DNA of 34,859 nt from Planctomycetota bacterium (GCA_003695565.1 RFIQ01000228.1:1-34859), one strand, 5' to 3'; positions 8,939 through 17,849 are shown, numbered from the stretch's first letter. The notes: generated from the sequence alone by a model not told the origin. A program made the numbers and translations.

Positions 8939-10027
8939 ATGATGCGAAGAATACTGGCTGTTGCCGTTGGCGTAGGGATCGGGTGGAGCGCCGTAACGGC
9001 GTCGGCCCAGCAATGCGATTCGTGCGACGGGATGCGACGATGTTCCGTGTGCTGCGACGATCGCGGCTTGCTCGATGCCGCAGACGCTTTGTTGGGGCGG
9101 ATCCATGCTCGGGCGCAATGCAATTTGCGGCGGTCGCAGCGTGACATCCAACAACTGACCGAACTGCTCCGCAAGTTGCCCGGCATGCAACGGCGCTACC
9201 AGCATGGATGCGGTTGCGATGCATGCGATGCTGGTTGCGGCGCTTGCGATGCTGGGGGGAATATCGGGCATGCCCCCAGTCCCGCTGTGGAGGCGCACGG
9301 CAATCGAGCGTTCCACACACCGCCATCCAATACCCGACGGATCGGCGATGGGTCGGAATCGGCCAACTCGCCACCATCGTTGGTCCGTCGCCGCGGCATA
9401 GACACCGCTCCAGTTTTTCCCCTGGAACGCGAGCCGTCGAACGGGAGGAATCCCAACAACTCGGCGGCTCACCAGTCCGCAGACCGGATTGAAGAGCGAT
9501 CCCCATCGGCTTCCGCCAAGAGCTTCGTCGGTACCGAGACGCCTGTCGATGCGGGGCCAGCCGATCGACCAACGGAGCAGGCCGCGGAAGGCGGCAACGC
9601 GCCGACGTGGCGCACTCGCGGCCGTTCCGATTCGATTCCCAGCGGCCGGCCGGCCGCGATTCCGCAACGCCACGCGGAGCCGATACCAGACCACCTGCAG
9701 AATCCGTTCGAGGATGACGTGCCGGCCGAGGGCCCCGGTCGGCCGATAGAAACACTGCCAGGCGGCGGGCCACAGCCTCCCTTCAGCGAAGCATTCGATC
9801 CCCAGGCGCAGGAAGGATCCTCCCACACCGCTACCTCGTCCGCCGATACCAAGTCGTTGGCCGCCACACACAGCTCGCGGCGAAGTGCTGCCCGGCGCGG
9901 AAACCCGACCATCTCTACTGGCCACCAGGTGATCCCGGCCTCGGCCGTCGCCGAGCGATTTCCACCTGAGCCGCTTCCCTTGCGACCGGTGCGCCCATTG
10001 GGAACGGATCGATCGGTGGAGCGTTGA
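8939..10027 (+). CDS. Secreted cysteine-rich protein with low-complexity tail, function unknown
   Basis: I do not recognise a family. The 362-residue product starts with a good signal peptide: basic MMRR, a hydrophobic run to about residue 20, then a probable cleavage site after ASA at 23. The mature N-terminus is Cys-rich (CDSCDGMRRCSVCC, residues 26-39), followed by a charged helix with many Arg/Gln and a second Cys cluster (CGCDACDAGCGACDAG, about 91-106) encoded by near-repeats of gcgatgc. The remaining 250 residues are Pro/Ser/Arg-rich and probably disordered. The paired CxxC motifs suggest metal binding or disulfide bonding outside the cytoplasm. The open frame extends back to 8816, but the signal peptide fixes the start at one of two adjacent ATGs (8939 or 8942). 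Confidence 0.7.
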   Translation: MMRRILAVAVGVGIGWSAVTASAQQCDSCDGMRRCSVCCDDRGLLDAADALLGRIHARAQCNLRRSQRDIQQLTELLRKLPGMQRRYQHGCGCDACDAGCGACDAGGNIGHAPSPAVEAHGNRAFHTPPSNTRRIGDGSESANSPPSLVRRRGIDTAPVFPLEREPSNGRNPNNSAAHQSADRIEERSPSASAKSFVGTETPVDAGPADRPTEQAAEGGNAPTWRTRGRSDSIPSGRPAAIPQRHAEPIPDHLQNPFEDDVPAEGPGRPIETLPGGGPQPPFSEAFDPQAQEGSSHTATSSADTKSLAATHSSRRSAARRGNPTISTGHQVIPASAVAERFPPEPLPLRPVRPLGTDRSVER

Positions 10028-10100
10028 GTGACGTACGACGCCGACCTGATCCTGATGGCCGGCCTGTCCCTGCAGCCCCGGGGTGACCGTATTCCCGCTT

Positions 10101-10145
10101 GGACGCCGGAAAGTCCCTCCCGCGCTTTCCGGCGTCCTCCCTTTT
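10101..10145 (+). terminator. Strong intrinsic terminator-like hairpin
   Basis: A 13-bp perfect stem (ggacgccggaaag at 10101-10113 with ctttccggcgtcc at 10125-10137) encloses an 11-base loop and is followed by tcccttttgg. It sits 74 bases after the secreted-protein gene and is the most plausible rho-independent terminator in the window. Confidence 0.65.
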
Positions 10146-10218
10146 GGGGCATCCGTACCCGGTGCGCTCTCTGTATCTTGCTGCGGGCAACAGGCCTGAC
10201 ACGGCGTCTGCACGGCAA

Positions 10219-10240
10219 CTTCCCCGGGGCCCCGGGGAAG
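10219..10240. repeat. Perfect 22-bp palindrome between convergent genes
   Basis: The sequence cttccccgggg followed by its exact reverse complement forms a perfect 22-bp palindrome, 60 bases beyond the mutS stop codon. As RNA it would fold as a G+C hairpin on either strand, so it may help to end mutS transcription. As DNA it could be a dyad binding site. No T-tract is present. Confidence 0.6.
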
Positions 10241-10299
10241 CCGGATTACCCCCGTGTTACCGCAGCGGCATGGTCCCCTTGCTGACCGAATGCCGGCGA

Positions 10300-12906
10300 C
10301 TACCGTTCCTGTACCTCGGTTTGCCATTGTTCGAGCAACTGCAGGGCTTGCAGGGGAGTCATCTCTACGATGTTCAGTTCCCGAAGTTTCTCCACGACCG
10401 GATGATCTGCGAATTCGAACAGAGTCAATTGGATGGGGGCACCCTTGGGTCGGCGGGGCGGAGTGATCTTCGATTCTCCGCGAGCGTTGATATGGTCTTC
10501 CTCCAACTGTTGCAGGACTTCACGTGCCCGTTGGTTCACGGCGGTGGGGATGCCCGCCAGTCGTGCCACGTGGATCCCGTAGCTCTTGTCGGCCCCTCCC
10601 TTAGCAATGCGATGCAGGAAGACGATATTGTCATCCCATTCGCGCACGGTGACATTGTAATTTCGTACACCTGGGAGCGATTTCTCCAGTTGCGTCAGCT
10701 CATGGTAATGGGTGGCGAAGAGAGTCTTGGCGCGCACCACATCGTGCAGGTACTCCACGATAGCCCAAGCCAGGCTGAGGCCATCATAGGTGCTGGTCCC
10801 CCGTCCGATTTCATCCAGCACGATCAAGCTGCGGTCGGTAGCCGTATTGAGAATGCGGGCCGTTTCGACCATTTCCACCATGAAGGTACTTTGTCCGCGG
10901 GACAGTTCATCACTGGCACCGACTCGGGCGAAGATCCGATCCACCACGCCGATCGTCGCCCGGCTGGCCGGAACGAAGCTTCCCAATTGAGCCATCAGGG
11001 TGATCAGTGCAACCTGGCGAATGTAAGTGCTCTTGCCGGCCATATTGGGACCGGTGATCAGCATGATGGAACCGTGATCACCGCCGATCATGCAATCGTT
11101 GGGAACGAACGTCCCCTTGGGCTGCAGAGCGTCCAGCACGGGGTGGCGGCCGTCGACGATTTCCAATTCCATTCCGTCGGTCACTTCGGGGCGGACGTAG
11201 CCATTTCTGCGTGCCAGTTCGGCCAATCCTCCCAGCACGTCCGCCTGGGCGATCACTTCGGCCGCGGTTTGCAATTGGGGTAGGTGTTGGGCCACATCGT
11301 CGCGCAACTGCTGGAACAGTTCGGTTTCCAGCTCGATCGACCGTTCCTCCGCCGACAGGACTTTCGATTCGTACTGCTTGAGCTCGTCCGTCACGTACCG
11401 CTCCGCGTTCTTCAATGTTTGTTTGCGGATGTAATGCGGCGGGACTTTATCCTTGTGCGCGTTGGTGACTTCCAGGTAATACCCGAAGACCTTGGTGTAT
11501 CCGATCTTCAGGCTGGGGATGCCGGATTCTTCGATTTGTTTCTTCTGGTACTGGGCGATCCATTCCTTGCCTCCCCGCGCCAGCGTACGGAACTCGTCCA
11601 GTTCCGGGCTGAAGCCGGGACGAATGAAGCCGCCATCACGGATATGCAGCGGGCAGTCATCCTGCAGGGCGGACAGAAGTTTCTCCGCCAGCTCAGGACA
11701 GGGATCGATTTGTCCAGCCAGCTCGACCAGCAGGGGCGCGTGGCACTCGGCGAGCAACTGCTGCAGGGCCGGTAATCGTTGCAACGACAGTCCGATTTGC
11801 CGCAGGTCCCGTGGGCTGGCGCGCCCCGTGGCGACTCGACCAACTAAACGCTGCAGGTCATACACTGCATCGAGTTGTTCACGAAGCTTCTGGCGGGTTC
11901 GATCCTCCTGCGCCAATTCCCCGACCGCCTCATGCCTTCGGCTGATGGCATGCACATCGACCAGGGGAGCCGACAGCCACTGAGCCAACAGGCGGGCGCC
12001 CATCGATGTACACGTCTGATCCAGGACGGCCAGCAGTGACCCGGCGCGATCACGATCGCGGATCGTGTGGGTCAATTCCAGGCTGCGGCGCGTGGCGGCA
12101 TCGATCTCCAACGCACTGCCTTGTCTCCAGGGGACAACATGTTGCAGGTGCCCCAGGGACGTCTTTTGCGTTTCCTGGAGATAGGCCAACACAGCGCCGG
12201 CCGCAGCGATGGCCGGTGCATCCTGGGCGGGATCCCAACCCATCCCCTCGAGTCCCCGCACGCCGAAGTGCTCGCACAAACCCCGTTGGGCTTCCTCCGG
12301 TGCGAATTGCCAGGCCGGACGCAGGGTCACTGCCCAATCCGATTCCTGGCCGGGTGAAAACAATCCGTCATCATCCCGCAGTAGGACCTCGGACGGTTCG
12401 AGTCGAGCCAGTTCATCGAGGACCTTCTGCCGCGGTAAAACCGTGGCGGAAAAACGTCCCGTCGACAGTTCGGCCCACGCCAGCCCCACGGGGCCGTCCT
12501 TGCGGCCCGGTTCGGGCGAGTAGACCGCGGCCAACAGATTCGGCTGCAGAGGATCCAGCAGGGCGTCGTCGGTCAGAGTGCCTGGAGTCACGATGCGCGT
12601 CACTTCCCGGCGGACGATGCCCTTGGCCTGCCGCGGATCTTCGACCTGATCGCAGACGGCCACGCGGTATCCCTGCCGAATCAGCTTGGCCAAATACCCT
12701 TCGAGCTGATGGTGGGGGAACCCAGCCATGGGAACGGGATTCTCCCCTTTGTCGCGGCTGGTCAGGGTCAACCCCAGCACCCGAGCGCAGATTTTGGCAT
12801 CCTCATGAAACAGCTCGTAGAAATCCCCCATGCGAAAAAGGAGCAGCGCATCGCCGCACGCCGCCTTGGCTTCTTCGTACTGACGCATCATGGGTGAAAC
12901 GGCCAT
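10300..12906 (-). CDS. mutS: DNA mismatch repair protein MutS
   Basis: MutS recognises mismatches and small loops and starts repair with MutL. The 868-residue length is normal. The N-terminal mismatch-binding domain has the Phe-x-Glu motif in RMGDFYELFHEDA. The C-terminal ATPase has Walker A GPNMAGKSTYIRQ, Walker B LIVLDEIGRGTSTYDG and the ATHYHELT segment. The start at 12906 is chosen because the conserved MRQYEEAKAACGDALLLFRMGDFYE block follows at once. The frame stays open 204 bases further upstream, but with sequence unlike any MutS. No mutL is in the window. It converges on the secreted-protein gene and lies downstream of fliG on the same strand. Confidence 0.97.
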   Translation of the reverse strand: MAVSPMMRQYEEAKAACGDALLLFRMGDFYELFHEDAKICARVLGLTLTSRDKGENPVPMAGFPHHQLEGYLAKLIRQGYRVAVCDQVEDPRQAKGIVRREVTRIVTPGTLTDDALLDPLQPNLLAAVYSPEPGRKDGPVGLAWAELSTGRFSATVLPRQKVLDELARLEPSEVLLRDDDGLFSPGQESDWAVTLRPAWQFAPEEAQRGLCEHFGVRGLEGMGWDPAQDAPAIAAAGAVLAYLQETQKTSLGHLQHVVPWRQGSALEIDAATRRSLELTHTIRDRDRAGSLLAVLDQTCTSMGARLLAQWLSAPLVDVHAISRRHEAVGELAQEDRTRQKLREQLDAVYDLQRLVGRVATGRASPRDLRQIGLSLQRLPALQQLLAECHAPLLVELAGQIDPCPELAEKLLSALQDDCPLHIRDGGFIRPGFSPELDEFRTLARGGKEWIAQYQKKQIEESGIPSLKIGYTKVFGYYLEVTNAHKDKVPPHYIRKQTLKNAERYVTDELKQYESKVLSAEERSIELETELFQQLRDDVAQHLPQLQTAAEVIAQADVLGGLAELARRNGYVRPEVTDGMELEIVDGRHPVLDALQPKGTFVPNDCMIGGDHGSIMLITGPNMAGKSTYIRQVALITLMAQLGSFVPASRATIGVVDRIFARVGASDELSRGQSTFMVEMVETARILNTATDRSLIVLDEIGRGTSTYDGLSLAWAIVEYLHDVVRAKTLFATHYHELTQLEKSLPGVRNYNVTVREWDDNIVFLHRIAKGGADKSYGIHVARLAGIPTAVNQRAREVLQQLEEDHINARGESKITPPRRPKGAPIQLTLFEFADHPVVEKLRELNIVEMTPLQALQLLEQWQTEVQER

Positions 12907-13390
12907 GCAGATGCATCCACGCTGAGGAGGGATTGAGTCGTGTCGCCAATTGACCGTGCCCCCGTCCTGCGGCCTGGTTGCCAGGGGCGTTTCTTCCAGC
13001 GTACCCCAACGACGCCCGTCCGTCCGGTGGCACAGGAAGACTCCGAGGATCGTGAGTATCCAGCAAAGCGGACAGAGATCAAGGTGTTGCGGGCAGCATC
13101 GGATCGCCAAAGAACCAGCGTGAGACCAGCGTTGGATTCCTACACGCGACCGCCGGACGAAAACGACGGGCGCGAGATGGATCCAAGCGGCAAGCGGGCG
13201 GCACTGACCGGCATTGCTGATGCCGAATCGATTTGAGTGGGCCGATCGCGGCGCGACTCGTCAGGTGCTCTGCCAAGTCTCGGGTTCTGGGGTACCCGCG
13301 CTGGTGGTATGAGCTTTTGACCCGCCATAGAGGCGTGGCGACGCATGGCAAGCAGGGCGTTTGCTCGGCTTCTTTCCATTTGAAAGAGCA
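12907..13390. other. Intergenic region between fliG and mutS
   Basis: This is the longest gene-free interval (484 bases). Several short open frames exist but none has family-like sequence. A small perfect hairpin, cggcat-tgctg-atgccg, lies at 13209-13225 and could be a weak stop signal downstream of fliG. I saw no convincing promoter for mutS. Confidence 0.55.
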
Positions 13391-14410
13391 CTAGGCAACG
13401 AACTCTTCTTCCTGGTCGCCCGTGGGCCGGGTGATTTGACCAGCGTCCTCCAGGCTTCGCACTACATCGACGATCTTTTGTTGCACGGCTTCCACTTCGC
13501 TCAACCGCACTTTGCCCAGGAATTCCATTTCTTCGCGAAGCATTTCCGCAGCGCGTTGCGACATATTGCTCAAGATCTTTTCCTGCAGGGCCTGGCTGGC
13601 TCCCTTGAGTGCCATCGCCCACTGGCTGGTTTCTACGTTCTTGAGCACCGTCTGGATGTCTTTGTCGCTGAGCTTGAGCAAGTCTTCGAAAACGAACATC
13701 AAGCGGCGAATCTCTTCCACCAACTCGGGCTTCTCCTTGCTCAGTGCATCGAGAATCGCCCGCTCGGTCGTGCGGTCGCATACGTTCAACATCTCGGCAA
13801 CCGCCGGCACGCCGCCCGCCTTACGGTAGCCCTGCGTGAGGAACAAGGACATGCGGCTGGACAGCACGTTCTCGACTTCCTCGATGGCATCCGGGCTGGT
13901 CTGTCCCATTTCGGCGATGCGTTCGATCACCGATAAACGGCGATCCAGGGGCAAACCGGCGAGTACGCCGGCAGCCGTTTGCGGTGGCAGGTGACTCAGG
14001 ACCAGCGCGATGGTTTGCGGATGCTCGTCGATCAGAAAGGAAAGGATGTTCTGGGGATCGGTCTTGTGCAGAAAACCGAAGGGAAGCGACTCGAGGGTCT
14101 GTTGCAGGACGGACAACGTATCATTGGCGTCCTTCCCCAATGCTTTTTTGACCAGATTCTTGGCCTTGTCCAGACCGCCGGAGTTGGGGCCTAGGATGCT
14201 GGGACGGCTCTCCAAGAACTCCTGGATGACGCGTTCCTGTTCCTGCCCACTGACGGTGTCCATTTGCGCAATAGCGATCGACACCCGTTCCACGTAATGG
14301 CGCGGCAAACGGGCCAGTAGCGCGGCGGCTTCGTCCTCGTCCAGACTCATGACGAGGATCGCAGCTTTACGCACGCCTTCGGAGATTTGAGTCGGCAGCG
14401 AAGATGCCAT
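13391..14410 (-). CDS. fliG: Flagellar motor switch protein FliG
   Basis: FliG (339 residues, typical length) forms the rotor ring that couples the MotA/B stator to rotation and switching. The middle-domain signature EHPQTIA is at 129-135 and the MFVFEDL hinge at 238-244. The C-terminal torque region has ALKGA (267-271) and NMSQRAAEMLREEMEFLGKVR with the conserved charged residues. The frame is open to 14605, but homology begins at SEGVRKAAILV, so the ATG at 14410 is preferred. It stands alone: no fliF, fliH or fliM is adjacent, whereas most bacteria keep fliG in a cluster. With flgM at 21655 it implies a flagellated life stage. Confidence 0.95.
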   Translation of the reverse strand: MASSLPTQISEGVRKAAILVMSLDEDEAAALLARLPRHYVERVSIAIAQMDTVSGQEQERVIQEFLESRPSILGPNSGGLDKAKNLVKKALGKDANDTLSVLQQTLESLPFGFLHKTDPQNILSFLIDEHPQTIALVLSHLPPQTAAGVLAGLPLDRRLSVIERIAEMGQTSPDAIEEVENVLSSRMSLFLTQGYRKAGGVPAVAEMLNVCDRTTERAILDALSKEKPELVEEIRRLMFVFEDLLKLSDKDIQTVLKNVETSQWAMALKGASQALQEKILSNMSQRAAEMLREEMEFLGKVRLSEVEAVQQKIVDVVRSLEDAGQITRPTGDQEEEFVA

Positions 14411-14577
14411 CGGTTCGCAGCAAGTACCGTGTCGTAGAGGGTAGGGTGCCAGGAGATTCGCCAGCGCGTCCGCCGCGACCTCCCACCTCTCTACATCGTT
14501 CGGTCGATCCGCCCGTCTTGGGCCTGGTTCCGACACGCTTCGCGCTTGTCCCGTCGATCGGTCCGTTCGTAAGGAAA

Positions 14578-15084
14578 TTACCAATCGATCCGGCAAATCC
14601 CCCACTGGCCGTTATTCTCGTCGACTCCCACTTCCAGCCAATTCAACGCATCACCCACCCGCGGGCGGAGGGCGCCGCGGAGCTGGCGGGCGATCCACTG
14701 GGCAATCTCTTCGGCCGTCGTGTTGATCACCGGTAGGATAATGCAGTCCTCGCGGGGAAAGATCCAGCGACGATCTTCGAATACTGCAGTAACCTCCCGC
14801 TCCTGTTCGGTCACGCGAATGGCCGGGTGCGAGCGAGGCAGGAGAACATGGTGGTCGAGCCGCCCCACGATATCGGCCAGTGCATCGCGAAAGGCGATGA
14901 AGTCAATGACGTACCGGTTCTCGTCCAACGTACCGCATACCTCAGCCCGTACCCCATAGTTGTGGCCGTGCAATCGTTCGCAGATGTTTCCGTCAAAGGT
15001 GATGAAATGGGCTGCGCTGAATACCAGTTGCTGTTTGTGCAAATGGACTCGGAATTGCCCCTTTCGCTCCGTTTGTCCGCTCAT
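14578..15084 (-). CDS. queD: 6-pyruvoyl-tetrahydropterin synthase / QueD family protein
   Basis: This 168-residue enzyme of the PTPS fold acts on dihydroneopterin triphosphate. In QueD it makes 6-carboxytetrahydropterin for queuosine and other 7-deazaguanines. The zinc ligands are H26 (FSAAHF), H39 and H41 (LHGHNY). The catalytic Cys is C35 in CERLHGH, the arrangement found in QueD and true PTPS rather than in PTPS-III. A conserved LDHHVLL follows. A good ribosome binding site (aggggg) lies about 8 bases before the ATG at 15084. The frame is open further upstream without homology. No queC or queE is nearby, so the pathway is assigned by family only. It is slightly longer than the usual 120-140 residues. 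Confidence 0.85.
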   Translation of the reverse strand: MSGQTERKGQFRVHLHKQQLVFSAAHFITFDGNICERLHGHNYGVRAEVCGTLDENRYVIDFIAFRDALADIVGRLDHHVLLPRSHPAIRVTEQEREVTAVFEDRRWIFPREDCIILPVINTTAEEIAQWIARQLRGALRPRVGDALNWLEVGVDENNGQWGICRIDW

Positions 15085-15448
15085 GGCAGCCCCCTGAATC
15101 GCATCGCTCTCTCGTCGGTTGCTCGTACGTCCCGCGGTGCCGGTCAAAATCACCCTGCGGGGGCAGGGCGGAAGATCGTCGCCGGTTCGACGCGTCGGGT
15201 ACGATGATGATACCAGGGGCCCCGGCGATGGGGAGGACAAGGGACGTGATGAAGCGCTGTCGAGAGGGTGAGCGGACACGACTGCGACCGAGGTTTGGTG
15301 TCCTGTCCTTTCTGCATGGGGTACACTGGGCGCCGGTTGCGTGTTCCTCGCGCCGATGGTCCGCAGGAATCTCGTCCGCCCCATCCGGGGTTACGCTTGG
15401 TGGTGGGAACACTACCCGCACCGTTCTTGAACAACTGGATTTGACGCT
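15085..15448. other. Divergent intergenic region, queD / PH-domain gene
   Basis: This 364-base stretch lies between divergently oriented genes and should hold both promoters. I could not pick out a convincing -35/-10 pair. No repeat or RNA structure stood out. Confidence 0.5.
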
Positions 15449-16111
15449 GTGAGTACTCCGCCCGATGGCCATCGCCTGTCAAATGCCCAACCAGCGACCG
15501 ATTCGGCGAAAGATGACGCGGGAACTGGATGCCAGCCGCTCGAAGCACCACCTGGGGAGCACGCCGGGGCGGAGCGAGTCCACCGAGGTTGCCACCACGA
15601 GGAGGATACGTGGAGTACCGCCGGCACCTGGCGGCAGTTGGACCCGAGGTCGATCGCGATGTCCCGTATCGTGGGAGCGATCGCCGCGACGGTGTTGACG
15701 ATTCTGGCTCTGGTTGGCGTCGCGACCGCGTGGCTCACCGTTTCGTGGCCTCTGTGGGGCATCGGCGCGTTATTGTGCCTGGCCATGGTGGTGGTGGCGA
15801 TCGGTTGGATTGTCGCCTGGTGGTGGCCGCCCTTGGCGTTTCGCCACGCGCGATGGCGGTTGGACGCCGCCGGGTTGGAGATCTACCGCGGGGTGCTGTG
15901 GAGGCACCGTATCGCCATCCCTGCACACCGCGTCCAGCACGTCGACGTGGCTCAAGGGCCCATGCAGCGGATGTTCGACCTGGGGACCTTGATTGTCCAT
16001 ACTGCAGGAACCCAACATGCATCGGTGGAGTTGAGCGGGTTGAACCATGGGGAGGCTATGCGTCTGCGCGATTTGTTGATCGAGTTTCGAGGGGGCAACG
16101 ATGTCGTCTGA
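15449..16111 (+). CDS. YdbS-like bacterial PH-domain (bPH2) membrane protein
   Basis: This 220-residue protein belongs to the bPH2 (DUF304) family. An N-terminal variable part leads to the family landmark WRQLDPRSI, then two hydrophobic membrane segments (about 72-95 and 100-127). A bPH2 domain follows (RWRLDAAGLEIYRGVLWRH, IPAHRVQHVDVAQGPMQRMFDLGTLIVHTAG). In firmicutes the ydbS-ydbT pair is membrane-bound and linked to resistance against certain peptides; the general role is unknown. The start is a GTG. The first in-frame ATG, at 15659, would delete the conserved LDPRSI. The gene overlaps the next by 11 bases, implying coupled translation. Confidence 0.78.
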   Translation: MSTPPDGHRLSNAQPATDSAKDDAGTGCQPLEAPPGEHAGAERVHRGCHHEEDTWSTAGTWRQLDPRSIAMSRIVGAIAATVLTILALVGVATAWLTVSWPLWGIGALLCLAMVVVAIGWIVAWWWPPLAFRHARWRLDAAGLEIYRGVLWRHRIAIPAHRVQHVDVAQGPMQRMFDLGTLIVHTAGTQHASVELSGLNHGEAMRLRDLLIEFRGGNDVV

Positions 16112-17849
16112 CCGTCCTGAGCCTGGCGATCTTCCGGCTGCAGACCAGAGAGGACGTCCGGACATGCCCGTAATGGCCGAGCCGGCGACGGTCGTGGACG
16201 CCGAGCCGGCCATGGCTCGATTGGCGGAACCGAATCACCTGCATCCGTCCTCGGTCCTGTTCGAGGTCCTCTCGCATGTTCGCCAGTTGATCTTGCCCAT
16301 GCTGCTAGGGGCGGCCAGTGCCGTTCAAGGGAGTATCCTCGGCGGGGGTGTCGCAGGGGTGATCTTCGCCATCGCGGTGGGGTTTACCCTGCTGCGGTAC
16401 TTCACCCTGAAGTACCACATTCGTGACGAAGACCTGGTGGTTACCGAGGGACTGTTGTTCCGTCGCGTACGGGTGATTCCGATTCGGCGCATTCAGAATG
16501 TCGACTTGGTCCAGAACCTGTTGCATCGGTTGTTCGGAGTGGCCGAAGTGGTTATCGAGACGGCGTCGGGAGGTGAGCCGGAAGCTAAGCTGCGGGTGTT
16601 GCGGCTGGATCAAGTCGCTGTATTGGAAGACGCCATTCGCGCGGTGTCGGGCGGAACCATGATACCTGCCCCGAGTCTTGTTGGTTCAGAGATCCGCGAG
16701 GGACTCGCGGGCGACTCTGATGCGGCGAGTCTTGTTGATGCGAAGATCCGCGAGGGACTCGCGGGGCACTCTGCAGCAAACGAATTCGCGAGCGGCGCCG
16801 CGCAACCTGCGCCGAGCCCAACACCGCAGAGCGACGAAGTCGTTGTGCACCGTATCCCTATCAGGCATCTCGTGTTGGCTGGAGTGGCCAGCAACCGTGG
16901 CATGATTCTGGTCGGAATGTTGCTGGGGTATGTGGTTCAACAGCAGGATTTCGACGAGCGCTTCGACATCGACGCGTTGGCCGGTTATGTACCCCAGTCT
17001 ACCGATTGGTGGGTGACGGCGATCTTGATTGCCGCGGGCGGCCTGGCCGCCATCGTTCTGCTGCGCCTGCTCGGCATTGCCTGGTACATCCTGCGGTTCT
17101 ACGATTACAAATTGTCGCGCCGCGGCGATGATCTGCGAGTGGCGTGCGGATTGTTCACGCGCGTATCGGCCACGGTGCCGCGGCGGCGGATCCAGTTCAT
17201 TTCCGTGCACCGGCCCTTGTTCCTGCGCTGGATGGGGCTGGCCTGCATCCGCATCGAAACGGCCGGAGGTGCCGGCAAGGGGATGGAGGACGCCAGCAGC
17301 ACGATTTCGCGCCGCTGGTTTTGCCCGGTGCTGGCGGACCGGGATGTCGATCGACTGCTGCGAGAACTGCGGGCGGATGCGGCATTCGCTTGGAACGATC
17401 TGCAATGGTTGCATGTCGCACCGCAAACCGGCAAACGGTTGACACGCATCGCGCTGGTGGCATCGATTGTGACCGGGGTGGCCGGATACTGGTTCTGGCC
17501 GCCCTGGGGCTGGTTGGTGGGCCCGGCCCTGTTTCCCCTGCTGGTTCTGCTGGTGTGGAAGAAGGCCAAGGCCCGGCGGCTGGCCACGACCGGAAGTTGT
17601 GTCCTGTTCCAAAGCGGGTTGTTTACTCGAAAGTTGAGCCTGGCATTTCTAGATCGCATCCAAGTGCTCGAGGTGCGGCAAAGCCCGTTCGATCGCCGAT
17701 GGCAGATGGCCAGCCTGCGGATCGATACGGCGGCGGCTGGTCCGGCCGACCATGTGATCGACGCCAGGTTCTTGAGCCAGGGGGTGGCCCAGCAGTTGTT
17801 GGAACAATTGCGCGCGTCGAGCTCCCTGCACACGCCCGCATGGCAATAA
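16101..17849 (+). CDS. YdbT-like protein with three bPH2 domains
   Basis: This 582-residue membrane protein is the expected partner of the preceding YdbS-like protein. It has repeated bPH2 modules. The first spans about residues 95-190 (RDEDLVVTEGLLFRRVRVIPIRRIQNVDLVQNLLHRLFGVAEV), the second about 320-400 (LSRRGDDLRVACGLFTRVSATVPRRRIQFISV) and the third about 490-575 (SCVLFQSGLFTRKLSLAFLDRIQVLEV). Each is preceded by hydrophobic pairs. The start has a good gaggggg ribosome binding site. Between modules one and two lies an in-frame duplicated 18-residue segment (about 191-226) encoded by a repeat also seen upstream of recQ. The repeat looks like an insertion into a tolerant linker. Confidence 0.82.
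   Translation: MSSDRPEPGDLPAADQRGRPDMPVMAEPATVVDAEPAMARLAEPNHLHPSSVLFEVLSHVRQLILPMLLGAASAVQGSILGGGVAGVIFAIAVGFTLLRYFTLKYHIRDEDLVVTEGLLFRRVRVIPIRRIQNVDLVQNLLHRLFGVAEVVIETASGGEPEAKLRVLRLDQVAVLEDAIRAVSGGTMIPAPSLVGSEIREGLAGDSDAASLVDAKIREGLAGHSAANEFASGAAQPAPSPTPQSDEVVVHRIPIRHLVLAGVASNRGMILVGMLLGYVVQQQDFDERFDIDALAGYVPQSTDWWVTAILIAAGGLAAIVLLRLLGIAWYILRFYDYKLSRRGDDLRVACGLFTRVSATVPRRRIQFISVHRPLFLRWMGLACIRIETAGGAGKGMEDASSTISRRWFCPVLADRDVDRLLRELRADAAFAWNDLQWLHVAPQTGKRLTRIALVASIVTGVAGYWFWPPWGWLVGPALFPLLVLLVWKKAKARRLATTGSCVLFQSGLFTRKLSLAFLDRIQVLEVRQSPFDRRWQMASLRIDTAAAGPADHVIDARFLSQGVAQQLLEQLRASSSLHTPAWQ
16672..16779 (+). repeat. In-frame 54-bp tandem repeat with hairpins inside the ydbT-like gene
   Basis: Two 54-bp units (16672-16725 and 16726-16779) each carry the perfect hairpin ccgcgag-GGA-ctcgcgg (16694-16710 and 16748-16764). 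They encode SLVGSEIREGLAGDSDAA and SLVDAKIREGLAGHSAAN. Because 54 is a multiple of three, the frame is kept. The plan, loop and period match the repeat in the recQ leader. Confidence 0.85.

Noticed and set aside
8792-10327. 511-residue open frame on the minus strand
   Set aside because: It opposes the secreted Cys-rich gene and runs into the end of mutS. The plus-strand product has a proper signal peptide, so the minus-strand frame is the less likely gene.
12907-13110. N-terminal extension of MutS by 68 residues
   Set aside because: The frame is open, but the added sequence is Cys/Arg-rich and unlike MutS. The ATG at 12906 sits just before the conserved N-terminal domain.
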